Shown: positions 16,027 to 25,426, counted from the stretch's first letter. The stretch is 35,222 nt of DNA from Bacillota bacterium (GCA_023424785.1 JAFADP010000052.1:1-35222), one strand, 5' to 3'. Made by a program: numbers and translations. The notes: a model not told the origin generated them from the letters alone.

Positions 16027-16075
16027 AAAATCCTCCTTTTTGTTCAAAACTAGTATTAACAAAAAGGGGGATTTT
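16027..16075 (-). terminator. Terminator-like hairpin that hides a ribosome binding site
   Basis: On the minus strand, AAAATCCCCCTTTTTGTT (16075-16058), a 13-base loop and AACAAAAAGGAGGATTTT (16044-16027) pair over 18 positions with one C-A mismatch, followed by TTATTATG. The stem ends the ABC permease operon in the manner of an intrinsic terminator, while its 3' arm contains the AAGGAGGATT ribosome binding site of the next gene. Confidence 0.8.
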
Positions 16076-16082
16076 ATTCAGT

Positions 16083-19000
16083 TTACTCTACTGATTTCAA
16101 TGATTCTACCATTGGTATTTTCTTAAGTTTAAAATGCATAACTAAATTTACTATTACTCCAAATAGAATTGTTAAACCTACTGAATATAAGAAACTTAAG
16201 CCATTTATATTTCTTCCAAACATAACATTTTCAAGTTCTATTGTTGTCATAATATATCTATGGAATGCTACTCCTAATAATAAGCCAAATAATGATCCAA
16301 TAAAGGTTAATATCATATTTTCTCTATAAACATATGCATCTACTTCTCTATCATAGAATCCTAGTACTTTTATTGTAGCAATTTCTCTTAATCTTTCACT
16401 TATATTTATATTAGTTAAGTTATATAATACAACAAATGCTAGTGCTGCTGCTGATACAATTAGTACTATGGTTACATAATTTAAACTTGAAATTGTATTA
16501 TCGAAGTTTTCTAAAATTGAAGAATAGAAAGATACTAATTTTATACTGTCTAATGACATTATTTCAGAACCTAACTTATTTTCAATTTCTTCATTTGTAT
16601 CTTCAATTAGTATATTTATAGAATTATAATCAGCACTTACTTTATATACTTCTTTATAATACTCTGGAGAAAGAATAACATAATGTCCTGCATACATCTC
16701 CATTATTCCAGCTACTTCAACCTCTTCATAATATCCCTCACCATTATCTAATTTAAATTTATCTCCTACCTGTAAATTTAAATTTTTAGCAAGTTTTTCT
16801 GATATAACTGCACCATCATTATTTAATTCTATTTCTTTCTTAGATACTCTTTCTCTTAAATTCATATAATCTTTAAATTCTTCTATATCACTTGGAACTA
16901 ACATACTAACAGATACATCATCTTTCCCTTGTACTTTTATCTTAGCATTATATGAACCTAATTCCATAACCCCTTGAACTTTATCCATATTTTTTATTTC
17001 TTTAATAGTATTTTTTCTTTCCTCAATAGTACTTTCATCTGTAAATGATATGCTACCACTAGCTTTTATTATCTCTTGAAACTGAGTTTTTGGAATAGCT
17101 TTTATTGAATCTTTTATTCCATATCCAACTAAAAGTAATGCTGTACATCCACATATTCCTATAACAGTCATAAAAAATCTCTTCTTATATCTAAAAAGGT
17201 TTCTTGCAGTAACTTTTTTAGTGAAAGATAACCTACTCCAAATGAATCCTATTCTTTCTAAGAATATTCTCTTTCCATTTTTAGGTGGTAGTGGTCTCAT
17301 TAAAGTTGAAGGAGTTGCTACTAACTCTTTATAACATGCACCTAATGCTGCTAAAGTTGTTATTGAAGTTGTTATTAAAGCTGATGTTAATGCTAAACCT
17401 ATATCATATTTTAATGTTACACTTGGCATAACATACATAATGGCCCAAGCATTATATATTACAGTTGGAAATAATGTCATACCAAAAACAACTCCTACTA
17501 TACTTCCTAAAATACTTGCAACTAATGCATATAATATATATTTTGAAGCTATAGCTGTTTTTCCATATCCTAAAGCTTTTAGTGTACCTATATTACCTCT
17601 TTGCTCATCTACCATTCTTGTCATTGTTGTTAAACATACTAAAGCTGCTACTATTAAAAAGAATACTGGGAATACTTTAGCAATAGAATCAATTCTATCT
17701 GCTGCACTTCCATAATCCACATAACTATAATGGTAATTTCTATCTAAAACATACCAAGTTGGTGGTTCTAACGAATTTATCTTTTCTTCACCTTTATTTA
17801 TTTGTTCTAATGCTTTATTTAATTCTTCTTCACCATATTTTTTAGAATTATTAAGTTCTTCTTCTGCTTTCTCTATTTCATTTTTCCCTGAAGCTAGCTT
17901 TTCTCTAGCTGCTTCAAACTCATTTTGTGCTGTAACTTTTCCACTTTCCAAATTAGCTTTTTGTGTTTGTAATTGTAATTTTCCAGCTTCTATTTGAGCC
18001 TTAGCATTATTAAGCTCTTGCTCTGCTAAGTTTAATTGAGCTTTACCATTTTCAAATTGATTCTCTATATTAATAAATTGACTTTCTGCAATATCAAAAG
18101 CTCTTTGTGCAACTTCAAGCTTAGTTTTTTCTTCATCAATTCTTCCTTGAATATAGCTTAATGTTCCTTCTGCAATAGATAATGCACCTTCATATGTTGT
18201 TATTTGAGTTTTAATAATATTTTTTTCTGCCTCACTTAAAGTTTCATCTTCTAACTTTAAATATAAATCATTAATTTTAGACTTTAAATTTTCAACCTTT
18301 TCTTTTGGCTCTACTAATTGCTCTTCATAATTTTTAATTTTTTCATCTGCTTCTGCTTTCTTAGTAGTAAATTCCTCTTTTACTTTATTATACTCTACCT
18401 TAAAGGAATTATATTGAGACTCTATATTTTCAAGTTGAGCTTTAGACTCATTATATTTTACTACTCCTTCATCATACTGTTTTTGTCCTTGCTTTAATTG
18501 CTCTTCTCCATCACTTATAGCTTTTTCTGCCTTTTCTATAGTGCTATTATATTCTATTTCTTTATTTTTAAGTTCTTGTTCTCCTTGCTTTAACTCTTCT
18601 TTCCCTTGAGCAATCTTATTTTCTCCATCTTTTATTTTCTCTTCATATAAGGCTTTATTATCTTCATATTCTTTTTTACCCTTATCTAGTTTTTCTTGAG
18701 CTTGAGCTTTTAAGTCATCTATTCTTAATTCTGCCCTTTCCTCTCCTAAGTTCTCTAACTTTTTCTTAACTTTATCTGTTACCTTAAAATAATCATCATC
18801 ATAAGAGTTAACTTCCTTTGCATTTTCAACAGTTAAAAATAATTCTGTATAAACTTCTATATTAAAATCCTCTTGTGGAATCATAATAAAGCTATTTACT
18901 GAGCCGTTTCCTATGTCACTTGATCCCTTTTCATAAGATAAATAGTAAGGTGTTTCTACTATCCCCACTACTGTATATTCATTAGTATTTAATGATTCTG

Positions 19001-19508
19001 ATATATCTTTATCTGTACCAGACTCTAATGTTATCTTATCTCCAATTTTTAAGTTGTTTTTAATTATCTTACCTGCTTCTATTACACATTCCCCTGATTT
19101 TTTAGGAAGTCTTCCTTCAATAAGCTTGGGTCTATTTATATAATTCTCATTATCTTCACTTAAATTATCTATTGGTAGTGCATGTAGCTTTAAAACAATT
19201 TCATCTTGATCTATTTTAGTTAATGCATCTATTGAATATGTTGGAAATACACCTTTTACACCTTCTATTTTTCTAACTGCCTCTACATCATCCTCTGTTA
19301 ATCCCATTGTAGATAAAACTCTAAAATCCATTAAATTGTAATCATCATAATACTTATCTGCACTATACTTCATAACAGGAGCCGCTGACTTAACTCCAGC
19401 AAAGAAAGCAACTCCTATTGCTACAATTGCAAATATTGCAAAGAATCTTCCAAAGGATTTTTTTATTTCTCTAAAGGTATCTTTTAATAATGTTTTCTTC
19501 ATTACCAT
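16083..19508 (-). CDS. FtsX-family ABC permease with long extracellular coiled coil
   Basis: A 1141-residue permease. An N-terminal membrane helix (about 20-42) is followed by a MacB-like periplasmic core (about 45-245), then a very long Glu/Lys/Gln-rich coiled coil (about 245-595) of heptads such as KEELKQGEQELKNKE. Next come an FtsX core (about 620-760, with GNIGTLKALGYGKTAI), a second extracellular domain, and a second FtsX core at the C-terminus (about 1010-1130, with REIATIKVLGFYDREVDAY). The upstream ATPase gene overlaps its start by 7 bases (ATG 19506, or ATG 19500 as an alternative). The architecture matches Firmicute transporters that sense or export peptides and lipids rather than small solutes. 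Confidence 0.93.
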   Translation of the reverse strand: MVMKKTLLKDTFREIKKSFGRFFAIFAIVAIGVAFFAGVKSAAPVMKYSADKYYDDYNLMDFRVLSTMGLTEDDVEAVRKIEGVKGVFPTYSIDALTKIDQDEIVLKLHALPIDNLSEDNENYINRPKLIEGRLPKKSGECVIEAGKIIKNNLKIGDKITLESGTDKDISESLNTNEYTVVGIVETPYYLSYEKGSSDIGNGSVNSFIMIPQEDFNIEVYTELFLTVENAKEVNSYDDDYFKVTDKVKKKLENLGEERAELRIDDLKAQAQEKLDKGKKEYEDNKALYEEKIKDGENKIAQGKEELKQGEQELKNKEIEYNSTIEKAEKAISDGEEQLKQGQKQYDEGVVKYNESKAQLENIESQYNSFKVEYNKVKEEFTTKKAEADEKIKNYEEQLVEPKEKVENLKSKINDLYLKLEDETLSEAEKNIIKTQITTYEGALSIAEGTLSYIQGRIDEEKTKLEVAQRAFDIAESQFINIENQFENGKAQLNLAEQELNNAKAQIEAGKLQLQTQKANLESGKVTAQNEFEAAREKLASGKNEIEKAEEELNNSKKYGEEELNKALEQINKGEEKINSLEPPTWYVLDRNYHYSYVDYGSAADRIDSIAKVFPVFFLIVAALVCLTTMTRMVDEQRGNIGTLKALGYGKTAIASKYILYALVASILGSIVGVVFGMTLFPTVIYNAWAIMYVMPSVTLKYDIGLALTSALITTSITTLAALGACYKELVATPSTLMRPLPPKNGKRIFLERIGFIWSRLSFTKKVTARNLFRYKKRFFMTVIGICGCTALLLVGYGIKDSIKAIPKTQFQEIIKASGSISFTDESTIEERKNTIKEIKNMDKVQGVMELGSYNAKIKVQGKDDVSVSMLVPSDIEEFKDYMNLRERVSKKEIELNNDGAVISEKLAKNLNLQVGDKFKLDNGEGYYEEVEVAGIMEMYAGHYVILSPEYYKEVYKVSADYNSINILIEDTNEEIENKLGSEIMSLDSIKLVSFYSSILENFDNTISSLNYVTIVLIVSAAALAFVVLYNLTNINISERLREIATIKVLGFYDREVDAYVYRENMILTFIGSLFGLLLGVAFHRYIMTTIELENVMFGRNINGLSFLYSVGLTILFGVIVNLVMHFKLKKIPMVESLKSVE

Positions 19509-20218
19509 TCAATCCTTTCTACTGGAGTTGGATTTTCATTAATAGTAATAGAACTTACTTTACCATTCTTAACTTTTATAATCTTATCTCCCATTGGAGT
19601 TAAAGCTAAGTTGTGAGTTATAACTACTACTGTCATATTATATTTTCTGCATGTATCTTGAAGAAGCTTTAATACTGCCTTTCCTGTATTATAGTCTAAA
19701 GCTCCTGTAGGTTCATCACAAAGAAGTAACTTAGGATTTTTTGCAAGTGCTCTTGCAATGGCAACTCTCTGTTGCTCTCCTCCTGATAGTTGAGCCGGAA
19801 AGTTATCCTTTCTATGAGATAGTCCAACTGCTTCAATAGTCTCCATAATATTTAAAGGATTTTTACATATTTCCGTAGCCAACTCAACATTCTCTACTAC
19901 CGTTAAGTTTTGAACTAAATTATAAAATTGAAATACAAAGCCAATATCAAATCTTCTATAAGTCGTTAACTCTTTAGGAGTAAACTTACTTACTTCAACT
20001 CCATCTACAAAAATTTCTCCGCTGCTCGGTGTATCCATACCACCTAATATATTTAATATGGTACTCTTCCCAGCTCCACTTGCACCTGCTATTACAACAA
20101 ACTCTCCCTTTTTTATAGAAAAATCCACTCCACTTAAAGCTTCAATTTCTACCTCTCCCATCTTGTAAACTTTCTTCACATCTTTAAATTCAATAAATTC
20201 CATTACCTCACACCCCAT
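19502..20218 (-). CDS. ABC transporter ATP-binding protein (MacB/LolD type)
   Basis: A 238-residue ATPase of the MacB/LolD/FtsE group. It has Walker A GASGAGKST, Q-loop in FVFQFYNLVQNLTVVENVELA, signature LSGGEQQRVAIARALAKNP and Walker B LLLCDEPTGALD, with the switch histidine in VVVITHNLAL. It works as a dimer with the large FtsX-like permease encoded downstream, with which it overlaps by 7 bases. Two starts are possible: ATG 20216-20218 with AAAAGG upstream at 5 bases, or ATG 20201-20203 after GGGGTGTGAGG. The promoter at 20236-20264 fits either. Confidence 0.95.
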   Translation of the reverse strand: MGCEVMEFIEFKDVKKVYKMGEVEIEALSGVDFSIKKGEFVVIAGASGAGKSTILNILGGMDTPSSGEIFVDGVEVSKFTPKELTTYRRFDIGFVFQFYNLVQNLTVVENVELATEICKNPLNIMETIEAVGLSHRKDNFPAQLSGGEQQRVAIARALAKNPKLLLCDEPTGALDYNTGKAVLKLLQDTCRKYNMTVVVITHNLALTPMGDKIIKVKNGKVSSITINENPTPVERIEW

Positions 20219-20235
20219 AATAACCTTTTGTTAAA

Positions 20236-20264
20236 ATTATACTAAAAAATTAACTCCCTCTCAA
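20236..20264 (-). promoter_or_regulatory. Sigma-A promoter of the FtsX-type ABC operon
   Basis: Minus strand TTGAGA (20259-20264), 17 bases, then a perfect TATAAT (20236-20241). Confidence 0.8.
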
Positions 20265-20272
20265 TATTTTAG

Positions 20273-20301
20273 TTGTAGAATAAATTTCTATTATGTATAA
20301 T
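20273..20301 (+). promoter_or_regulatory. Sigma-A promoter of the DUF5685 / J-domain operon
   Basis: TTGTAG (20273-20278), 17 bases, then TATAAT (20296-20301). Back to back with the promoter of the ABC operon. It overlaps the first possible ATG at 20293, so translation must start later, at 20329. Confidence 0.78.
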
Positions 20302-20328
20302 TATTCATATATATTTTGGGAGGTTTGT

Positions 20329-21243
20329 ATGTTTGGATATGTTACTCCTCTAAAAGGTGAGCTTAAAGTTAAAGAATATAATCTTTTTAGAAGTTACTAC
20401 TGTGGTTTATGCCTTAGTATAAAAAAAGATTTTGGAAATCTTCCTAGAAGTGTTCTTAATTATGATATGACTTTCTTAGCACTACTTTTAGATGGACTAA
20501 ATGAAGATAAAGTACAATTTAAACATAGTCGTTGTTTTATCCATCCATTACAAAAAAAAGCAGTATTGTTAAATAATAATGCTTTATCTTATGCAGGATG
20601 TATGAATGTTTCTTTATCTTATTTTAAACTTTTAGATGATTTTCATGATGATAAAAACTTAAAAAGTAAAATATTTTCTTTAATTTTATCTCCTTATAAA
20701 AATAAATTTCCGAGTTGTATTAAAGAAATAAATGAAATAATTAAGGATAATCTTAATAAACTATCTACTCTTGAAGAAAGTAAGAATTTTATATCTATTG
20801 ATGAAATATGCCATCCTTTTGGAGTAATTGTAGGTGAAATTTTAAGATTATATCCTTACAAAATTACAGATGACTCTCCTGAGGTTAGAGAAAACTTGTA
20901 TAATCTTGGATATTTCCTTGGTAAATGGATTTATTTAATTGATGCAGTAGATGATCTTAAAGAAGATATTGACAAGAATAAATTTAATCCTATTAATTAT
21001 CTTTATAATGATAATAATATGGAATATGATGAATTTCTTGAATTTATAAAAGAAAGATTAGAATTTAATATTCTAAATTGTGGATATAGTTGCAAAAAAT
21101 TCTTAAATAAATTGCCTTTACATAAAAATAATAATATACTATATAATATCATTGAATTAGGAATGATGGATAAATACACAAAAACAATAAATAAATGTAA
21201 TTGTAATAATACAAAGGAAGTGAAAAGTAATGAATCCATATGA
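20329..21243 (+). CDS. DUF5685 family protein
   Basis: The start is set at ATG 20329 after GGGAGG; an upstream in-frame ATG (20293) is inside the promoter. The 304-residue protein starts MFGYVTPLKGELKVKEYN and has YYCGLCLSIKKDFGN, the DUF5685 signature with a CxxC pair. Two acidic clusters, LLDDFHDDKN (about 105-115) and LIDAVDDLKEDIDKNKFNP (about 205-225), are spaced like the metal-binding aspartate motifs of all-alpha terpenoid synthases such as phytoene synthase; this likeness is my inference. The gene is the first of an operon with a J-domain protein that overlaps its end by 14 bases. Function unknown. Family call sure. Confidence 0.85.
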   Translation: MFGYVTPLKGELKVKEYNLFRSYYCGLCLSIKKDFGNLPRSVLNYDMTFLALLLDGLNEDKVQFKHSRCFIHPLQKKAVLLNNNALSYAGCMNVSLSYFKLLDDFHDDKNLKSKIFSLILSPYKNKFPSCIKEINEIIKDNLNKLSTLEESKNFISIDEICHPFGVIVGEILRLYPYKITDDSPEVRENLYNLGYFLGKWIYLIDAVDDLKEDIDKNKFNPINYLYNDNNMEYDEFLEFIKERLEFNILNCGYSCKKFLNKLPLHKNNNILYNIIELGMMDKYTKTINKCNCNNTKEVKSNESI

Positions 21244-21856
21244 AGTATTAGGTGTTAAGCCTGGTGCATCTCAAGATGAAATTAAAAGTGCTTATAGAAA
21301 ACTAGTTAAACAATATCATCCAGATAAATATGTTAATAACCCACTACAAGACTTAGCAAAAGAAAAGTTAACAGAAATAAATAAAGCTTATGAAATGCTT
21401 ACAAGCAATAATAGTGGAAGCTACAATAGCTCATCAAATAGCAGTTCATATAATTACAATAATTCTTCTAACTATAATAACTCTTCTAGCTATTCTCAAG
21501 ACTTAGCTCAAGCTAGAATGTATATACAAAGAAGAAATATATCTGCTGCTGAAAATATATTAAATAGAGTAAGTGATAAAAATGCTGAATGGAACTACTT
21601 AATGGGAGTTGTACATGTTAATAAAGGATGGTACGATTCAGGAAGACAATACTTAATTAGAGCAACTCAAATGGATCCAAATAATTTTGAATATAGACAA
21701 ACACTTCAACAATTAGAATCAAGAAGTTCTAATTATGGTAACCCATATTATAGAACAACATCAAATGCTGATGATGCTTGCAATTGTTGTATGAACTTAT
21801 GGTGTTTAGATTCAATGTGTGAATGTATGGGTGGAGACCTTATAGGTTGTTGTTAG
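21230..21856 (+). CDS. J-domain protein with Cys-rich tail
   Basis: A 208-residue DnaJ-like co-chaperone. The N-terminal J-domain (1-63; YEVLGVKPGASQDEIKSAYR) carries HPD at 30-32, needed to stimulate a Hsp70 ATPase. Next is a low-complexity Ser/Asn/Tyr linker (about 65-90), a helical TPR-like region (about 90-165; YIQRRNISAAENILNRVSD, EWNYLMGVVHVNKGWYDSG), and a tail with eight cysteines in the last 28 residues, including CECMGGD. It lacks the zinc-finger and substrate-binding domains of DnaJ, so it is probably a specialised J-protein. Its ribosome binding site GGAAGTG lies in the end of the DUF5685 gene, and the genes overlap by 14 bases. Confidence 0.92.
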   Translation: MNPYEVLGVKPGASQDEIKSAYRKLVKQYHPDKYVNNPLQDLAKEKLTEINKAYEMLTSNNSGSYNSSSNSSSYNYNNSSNYNNSSSYSQDLAQARMYIQRRNISAAENILNRVSDKNAEWNYLMGVVHVNKGWYDSGRQYLIRATQMDPNNFEYRQTLQQLESRSSNYGNPYYRTTSNADDACNCCMNLWCLDSMCECMGGDLIGCC

Positions 21857-21876
21857 TATGATAAGGGGGAGTTTTT

Positions 21877-22374
21877 ATGAAAGCTAAGGATATTACACTT
21901 GGTGGAATATTAATAGCTCTTGGAATTGCAATACTATATTTAACTACTATTATAAATATAAATACAATAGCCCTATTAACACTATGTTCATGTTTAATAC
22001 CTATTGCTATAATACGAAGTAACTTAAAAACTGCGTTTTTTGTATATATATCAACAAGTATAATAAGCTTTTTTATAGTCCCAATTAATTATGCTCTTTT
22101 ATATACTTTATTTTTTGGGATTTACGGTATAATAAAATTTTTTATTGAAAAAACAGGTAAATTATTTATTGAATTAATCTTAAAAATATTGTATTTTAAT
22201 TTGATTTTAGGATTTGCTTTATTCTTTTTAGATAAAATTTTACCTTCTATTGAAATTAACATACATACAGGATTATTACTTTGTATTTCTCAAGTAGCAT
22301 TTATTATTTATGATTATGCTATGACTATATTTGTAACATACTTTTTAGAAAAAATTAATAAGAAATTACCTTAA
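21877..22374 (+). CDS. Multi-pass membrane protein (ECF-S-like)
   Basis: A 165-residue very hydrophobic protein with about five membrane segments. It starts MKAKDITLGGILIALGIAIL, like the N-terminus of many ECF-type S components and of DUF2232/YybS proteins. I cannot decide between these or name a substrate. The strong AAGGGGGAG ribosome binding site and the 20-base gap after the J-domain gene put it in the same operon, which ends at the terminator at 22384. Confidence 0.75.
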   Translation: MKAKDITLGGILIALGIAILYLTTIININTIALLTLCSCLIPIAIIRSNLKTAFFVYISTSIISFFIVPINYALLYTLFFGIYGIIKFFIEKTGKLFIELILKILYFNLILGFALFFLDKILPSIEINIHTGLLLCISQVAFIIYDYAMTIFVTYFLEKINKKLP

Positions 22375-22383
22375 TATAAAAAG

Positions 22384-22411
22384 AGGATATGACAAATACT
22401 TGTCATATCCT
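22384..22411. terminator. Bidirectional terminator
   Basis: AGGATATGACAA-ATAC-TTGTCATATCCT is a perfect 12-bp stem with TTTCTT after it and an A-rich left flank. It separates the convergent J-domain operon and cls. Confidence 0.88.
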
Positions 22412-22414
22412 TTC

Positions 22415-23950
22415 TTACATTAAAGGAGCAAAAACCCTTAATATTGCCCTTATTACAATGTTTGATAAAGTTACGTTTTTTGCTTCTTCTAATGATATTC
22501 TTTTACATACTTTTAATGTGTTTAGAAAATCTTCTTTAATCTCCATTACTGATTTTGTTTTATATAAAAACACACCACATTCAAAATGAAGATAAAGACT
22601 TCTATAATCCATATTTATAGTACCTACTGTAGCTACCTTATCATCTGCAACAAAAGTTTTAGAATGAATAAATCCTGGTGTATACTCGTATATCTTCACT
22701 CCTGCCATTATTAATTGTGCATAGTAAGCTCTAGTTACCATATGTGCATACCATTTATCCTCAATATGAGGTGTAACTATTATAACATCTACTCCTCCTT
22801 TAGCAGCAAGACTCAAAGCTACTACAAGTTCATTATCAATAATTAAATATGGTGTATTTATATATACATAATCTTGTGCCTTATTTATTATATTAAGATA
22901 TATATTTTCACCTACATTTTCTCCATCATATGGACTATCTGCATAAGGCTGAACATATCCATCATCTTCAAATTTATCATTATGATAAAAATGTGGTTTA
23001 TACGTCATATAATCTATTTCTTCTTCTTCACCAAAATTCCATACTTGGAAGAACATCATGGTAAAGTTCCATACTCCTTCTCCTTTTACCATAATAGATG
23101 CATCTTTCCAATGTCCAAACCTCTCAATTTCATTTATATATTCATCTGCTAAATTTGCTCCTCCTGTAAATGCTGTATGACCATCAATTACGGTTATTTT
23201 TCTATGATCTCTATTATTTACAACAGCAGATAAAATTGGCGAACAAGAATTAAATACCTTGCACTTTATTCCTAACTTATTTATTTTTTCATAGTACTTT
23301 GACGGAAGAGTTGTTATACATCCAATATCATCATATATAAGCCTTACATCTACTCCCATGTTAGCTTTTTTAACTAATATATCAAGAATAGTATCCCACA
23401 TAAATCCTTCATGTATAATAAAATATTCCATAAATATATAATGTTCTGCCTTCTCAAGCTCTTCTATTAACTTTTTAAAGAATTCTTCACCTGGAGATAA
23501 GTACTTTGTAGTAGTATTTTTATATATTGGATATGTAGAAAAATTTTTTATATAGTTAACTTGGGATAAAACATATTTATCTTCATTTCTTATTTCTTCA
23601 ACTATACTTTCATCTTGTTTTAATAAATTTAAAGTTTCTTGAAATCTAGGTTCTGCTTTTTTTCTTAACTTTCTACCTAATTTATTTCCACCAAATAAAA
23701 AATATAACAACCCACCAAATATAGGAAAAGCAAGTATTGGTATTACCCATGCTAATTTATAAGAAGGATTGTCTTGTCTACTAACAATATACACTACTAA
23801 TATTAATCCTAGGACTATTGATATTAAATACATATAAATAAAAGAATCTGTCAATTTTATAATACATAACAATAATAAAAATAATTGTATTAGCATTAAT
23901 AAAATAGTTATTATAGCTCTACTAAAAAATACCTTAACGACCCTCTTCAT
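22415..23950 (-). CDS. cls: Cardiolipin synthase, two PLD domains
   Basis: The start is taken at ATG 23948-23950 (511 residues), with GGGGG and GGAAAA upstream; the longer frame would start at GTG 23983 inside the argH terminator hairpin. Three N-terminal membrane segments (about 8-90) anchor the enzyme. Two phospholipase D motifs follow: HRKITVID (H249, K251, D256) and HSKTFVAD (H429, K431, D436), each with a downstream GG/N-M pattern (FTGGANLADEY; GTINMDYRS). It makes cardiolipin from phosphatidylglycerol at the membrane. Stands alone after the argH terminator. Confidence 0.93.
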   Translation of the reverse strand: MKRVVKVFFSRAIITILLMLIQLFLLLLCIIKLTDSFIYMYLISIVLGLILVVYIVSRQDNPSYKLAWVIPILAFPIFGGLLYFLFGGNKLGRKLRKKAEPRFQETLNLLKQDESIVEEIRNEDKYVLSQVNYIKNFSTYPIYKNTTTKYLSPGEEFFKKLIEELEKAEHYIFMEYFIIHEGFMWDTILDILVKKANMGVDVRLIYDDIGCITTLPSKYYEKINKLGIKCKVFNSCSPILSAVVNNRDHRKITVIDGHTAFTGGANLADEYINEIERFGHWKDASIMVKGEGVWNFTMMFFQVWNFGEEEEIDYMTYKPHFYHNDKFEDDGYVQPYADSPYDGENVGENIYLNIINKAQDYVYINTPYLIIDNELVVALSLAAKGGVDVIIVTPHIEDKWYAHMVTRAYYAQLIMAGVKIYEYTPGFIHSKTFVADDKVATVGTINMDYRSLYLHFECGVFLYKTKSVMEIKEDFLNTLKVCKRISLEEAKNVTLSNIVIRAILRVFAPLM

Positions 23951-23971
23951 ATATTTTCCAAATCCCCCTAC

Positions 23972-24007
23972 AAAAATATCCACACTCTACCATAGAGCAT
24001 GGATATT
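23972..24007 (-). terminator. Rho-independent terminator of argH
   Basis: On the minus strand AATATCCA-T-GCTCTA-TGG-TAGAGT-G-TGGATATT with a TTTTT run forms a 14-bp hairpin with one mismatched pair, 4 bases after the argH stop codon. It also shows that the upstream GTG at 23983 is not the start of cls. Confidence 0.78.
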
Positions 24008-24011
24008 AAAA

Positions 24012-25328
24012 CTATTTTAATTCTTTCTTTATACCCTTATTTAAAATATTTCCATAATCTATAAAGCTATATATATCTTCATTAATTGCTGTAGAAAATG
24101 TTCTTAGTTCTTCTAAAGTTAATTCCTCAATAGCTTTATTATTATCTTCACAGTATATAACAATATTCCCTACTATACTATGAGCATCTCTAAAAGGAAT
24201 ATTATTTTTAACTAAATAATCTGCAACTTCTGTAGCATTTAAAAATCCTCCATGAACAGCTTTCTTCATGTTATTTTCTTTAATTTTTAATGTAGAAATC
24301 ATTCTTTCCATTATTTGAAGACACATTTCTATAGTCTTAACACTATCAAAAAATCCTTCTTTATCTTCTTGCATATCCTTATTATATGCTAATGGAATTC
24401 CCTTCATTACTGTTAATAATCCCATTAAATTACCATATACTCTACCAGTCTTACCACGAATAAGTTCTGCTCCGTCTGGATTTTTCTTTTGTGGCATTAT
24501 ACTACTTCCTGTTGTATATAAATCATCTATTTCAACAAAGTCAAACTCTTTACTACTCCATAAAATAAGTTCTTCACTTAATCTACTTAAGTGCATCATT
24601 ATAATTGAAAAATCACTCATTAATTCAAGTAAGTAATCTCTATCACTAACACCATCCATAAAGTTAGTTACAAGTCTCTTAAATCCTAACTTTTCTTGAG
24701 TAATACTTCTATCTATATCATGAGTAGTGCCTGCTAAAGCTCCACATCCAAGTGGTGATTCATCTAATATTTCAAGAGCATTTCTTAATCTTTTTTCATC
24801 TCTATCAAACATGCTATAATATGCCATTAAGTGATGTTTAAAAGTTACAACTTGTGCTCTTTGAAGATGAGTATATCCTGGCATTATTACTGGATTTTTA
24901 TATGCAACTTCTTTTAATGTTTCTTTTAAATTATTAACAAGTTCTACTATGTCATTTGCTTTTTCCTTTGCAAATAATCTCATATCTAGTGCTACTTGAT
25001 CATTACGGCTTCTAGCTGTATGTAACTTCTTTCCTACATCCCCAATTCTATTAATTAAGTTAATTTCTACAAAACTATGTATATCTTCATAATCTCCTTC
25101 TAGAGGAAGCTTTCCACTTTCTATATCGTCTAATATTTCAATTAAACCATTAGTAATCATATTTCCTTCTTCTTCTGTAAGTAAGTTACATTTCATTTGC
25201 ATATATACATGGGCAATACTACCTTCAATATCTTTTTTATAAAGTATATTATCGTATCCAAAGGATTTATTGAATTCCTCCATTAATTCATTTTCCGCTT
25301 TTCTAAATCTTCCACCCCATAGCTTCAT
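24012..25328 (-). CDS. argH: Argininosuccinate lyase
   Basis: The start is ATG 25326-25328, with AGAGGTG at 6 bases upstream; the in-frame GTG at 25337 is part of that ribosome binding site. The 438-residue protein splits argininosuccinate into arginine and fumarate as a homotetramer. The family signature GSSIMPQKKNPD is at about 274-285. KLHTARSRNDQ and AGTTHDIDRS (catalytic region) are also present, as is the N-terminal KLWGGRF. No argG or other arginine genes are adjacent, so argH is an orphan here; it could work in the urea cycle-like part of arginine synthesis with argG located elsewhere. Its own terminator follows. Confidence 0.96.
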   Translation of the reverse strand: MKLWGGRFRKAENELMEEFNKSFGYDNILYKKDIEGSIAHVYMQMKCNLLTEEEGNMITNGLIEILDDIESGKLPLEGDYEDIHSFVEINLINRIGDVGKKLHTARSRNDQVALDMRLFAKEKANDIVELVNNLKETLKEVAYKNPVIMPGYTHLQRAQVVTFKHHLMAYYSMFDRDEKRLRNALEILDESPLGCGALAGTTHDIDRSITQEKLGFKRLVTNFMDGVSDRDYLLELMSDFSIIMMHLSRLSEELILWSSKEFDFVEIDDLYTTGSSIMPQKKNPDGAELIRGKTGRVYGNLMGLLTVMKGIPLAYNKDMQEDKEGFFDSVKTIEMCLQIMERMISTLKIKENNMKKAVHGGFLNATEVADYLVKNNIPFRDAHSIVGNIVIYCEDNNKAIEELTLEELRTFSTAINEDIYSFIDYGNILNKGIKKELK

Positions 25329-25426
25329 TTTATTCACCTCTTAAATTATATATCATTAGTAATTATAACATATTTATTAATTATTTCCTATAAGGTGGAA
25401 AAATCATATAAATATTTAAGCTTAAT

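Noticed and set aside
17440..17715. Plus-strand open frame of 91 codons
   Set aside because: It is antisense to the FtsX-type permease, has no ribosome binding site and looks like a mirror of the real gene.
22874..23152. Plus-strand open frame of 92 codons
   Set aside because: It is antisense to cls and consists of low-complexity hydrophobic sequence with no ribosome binding site.
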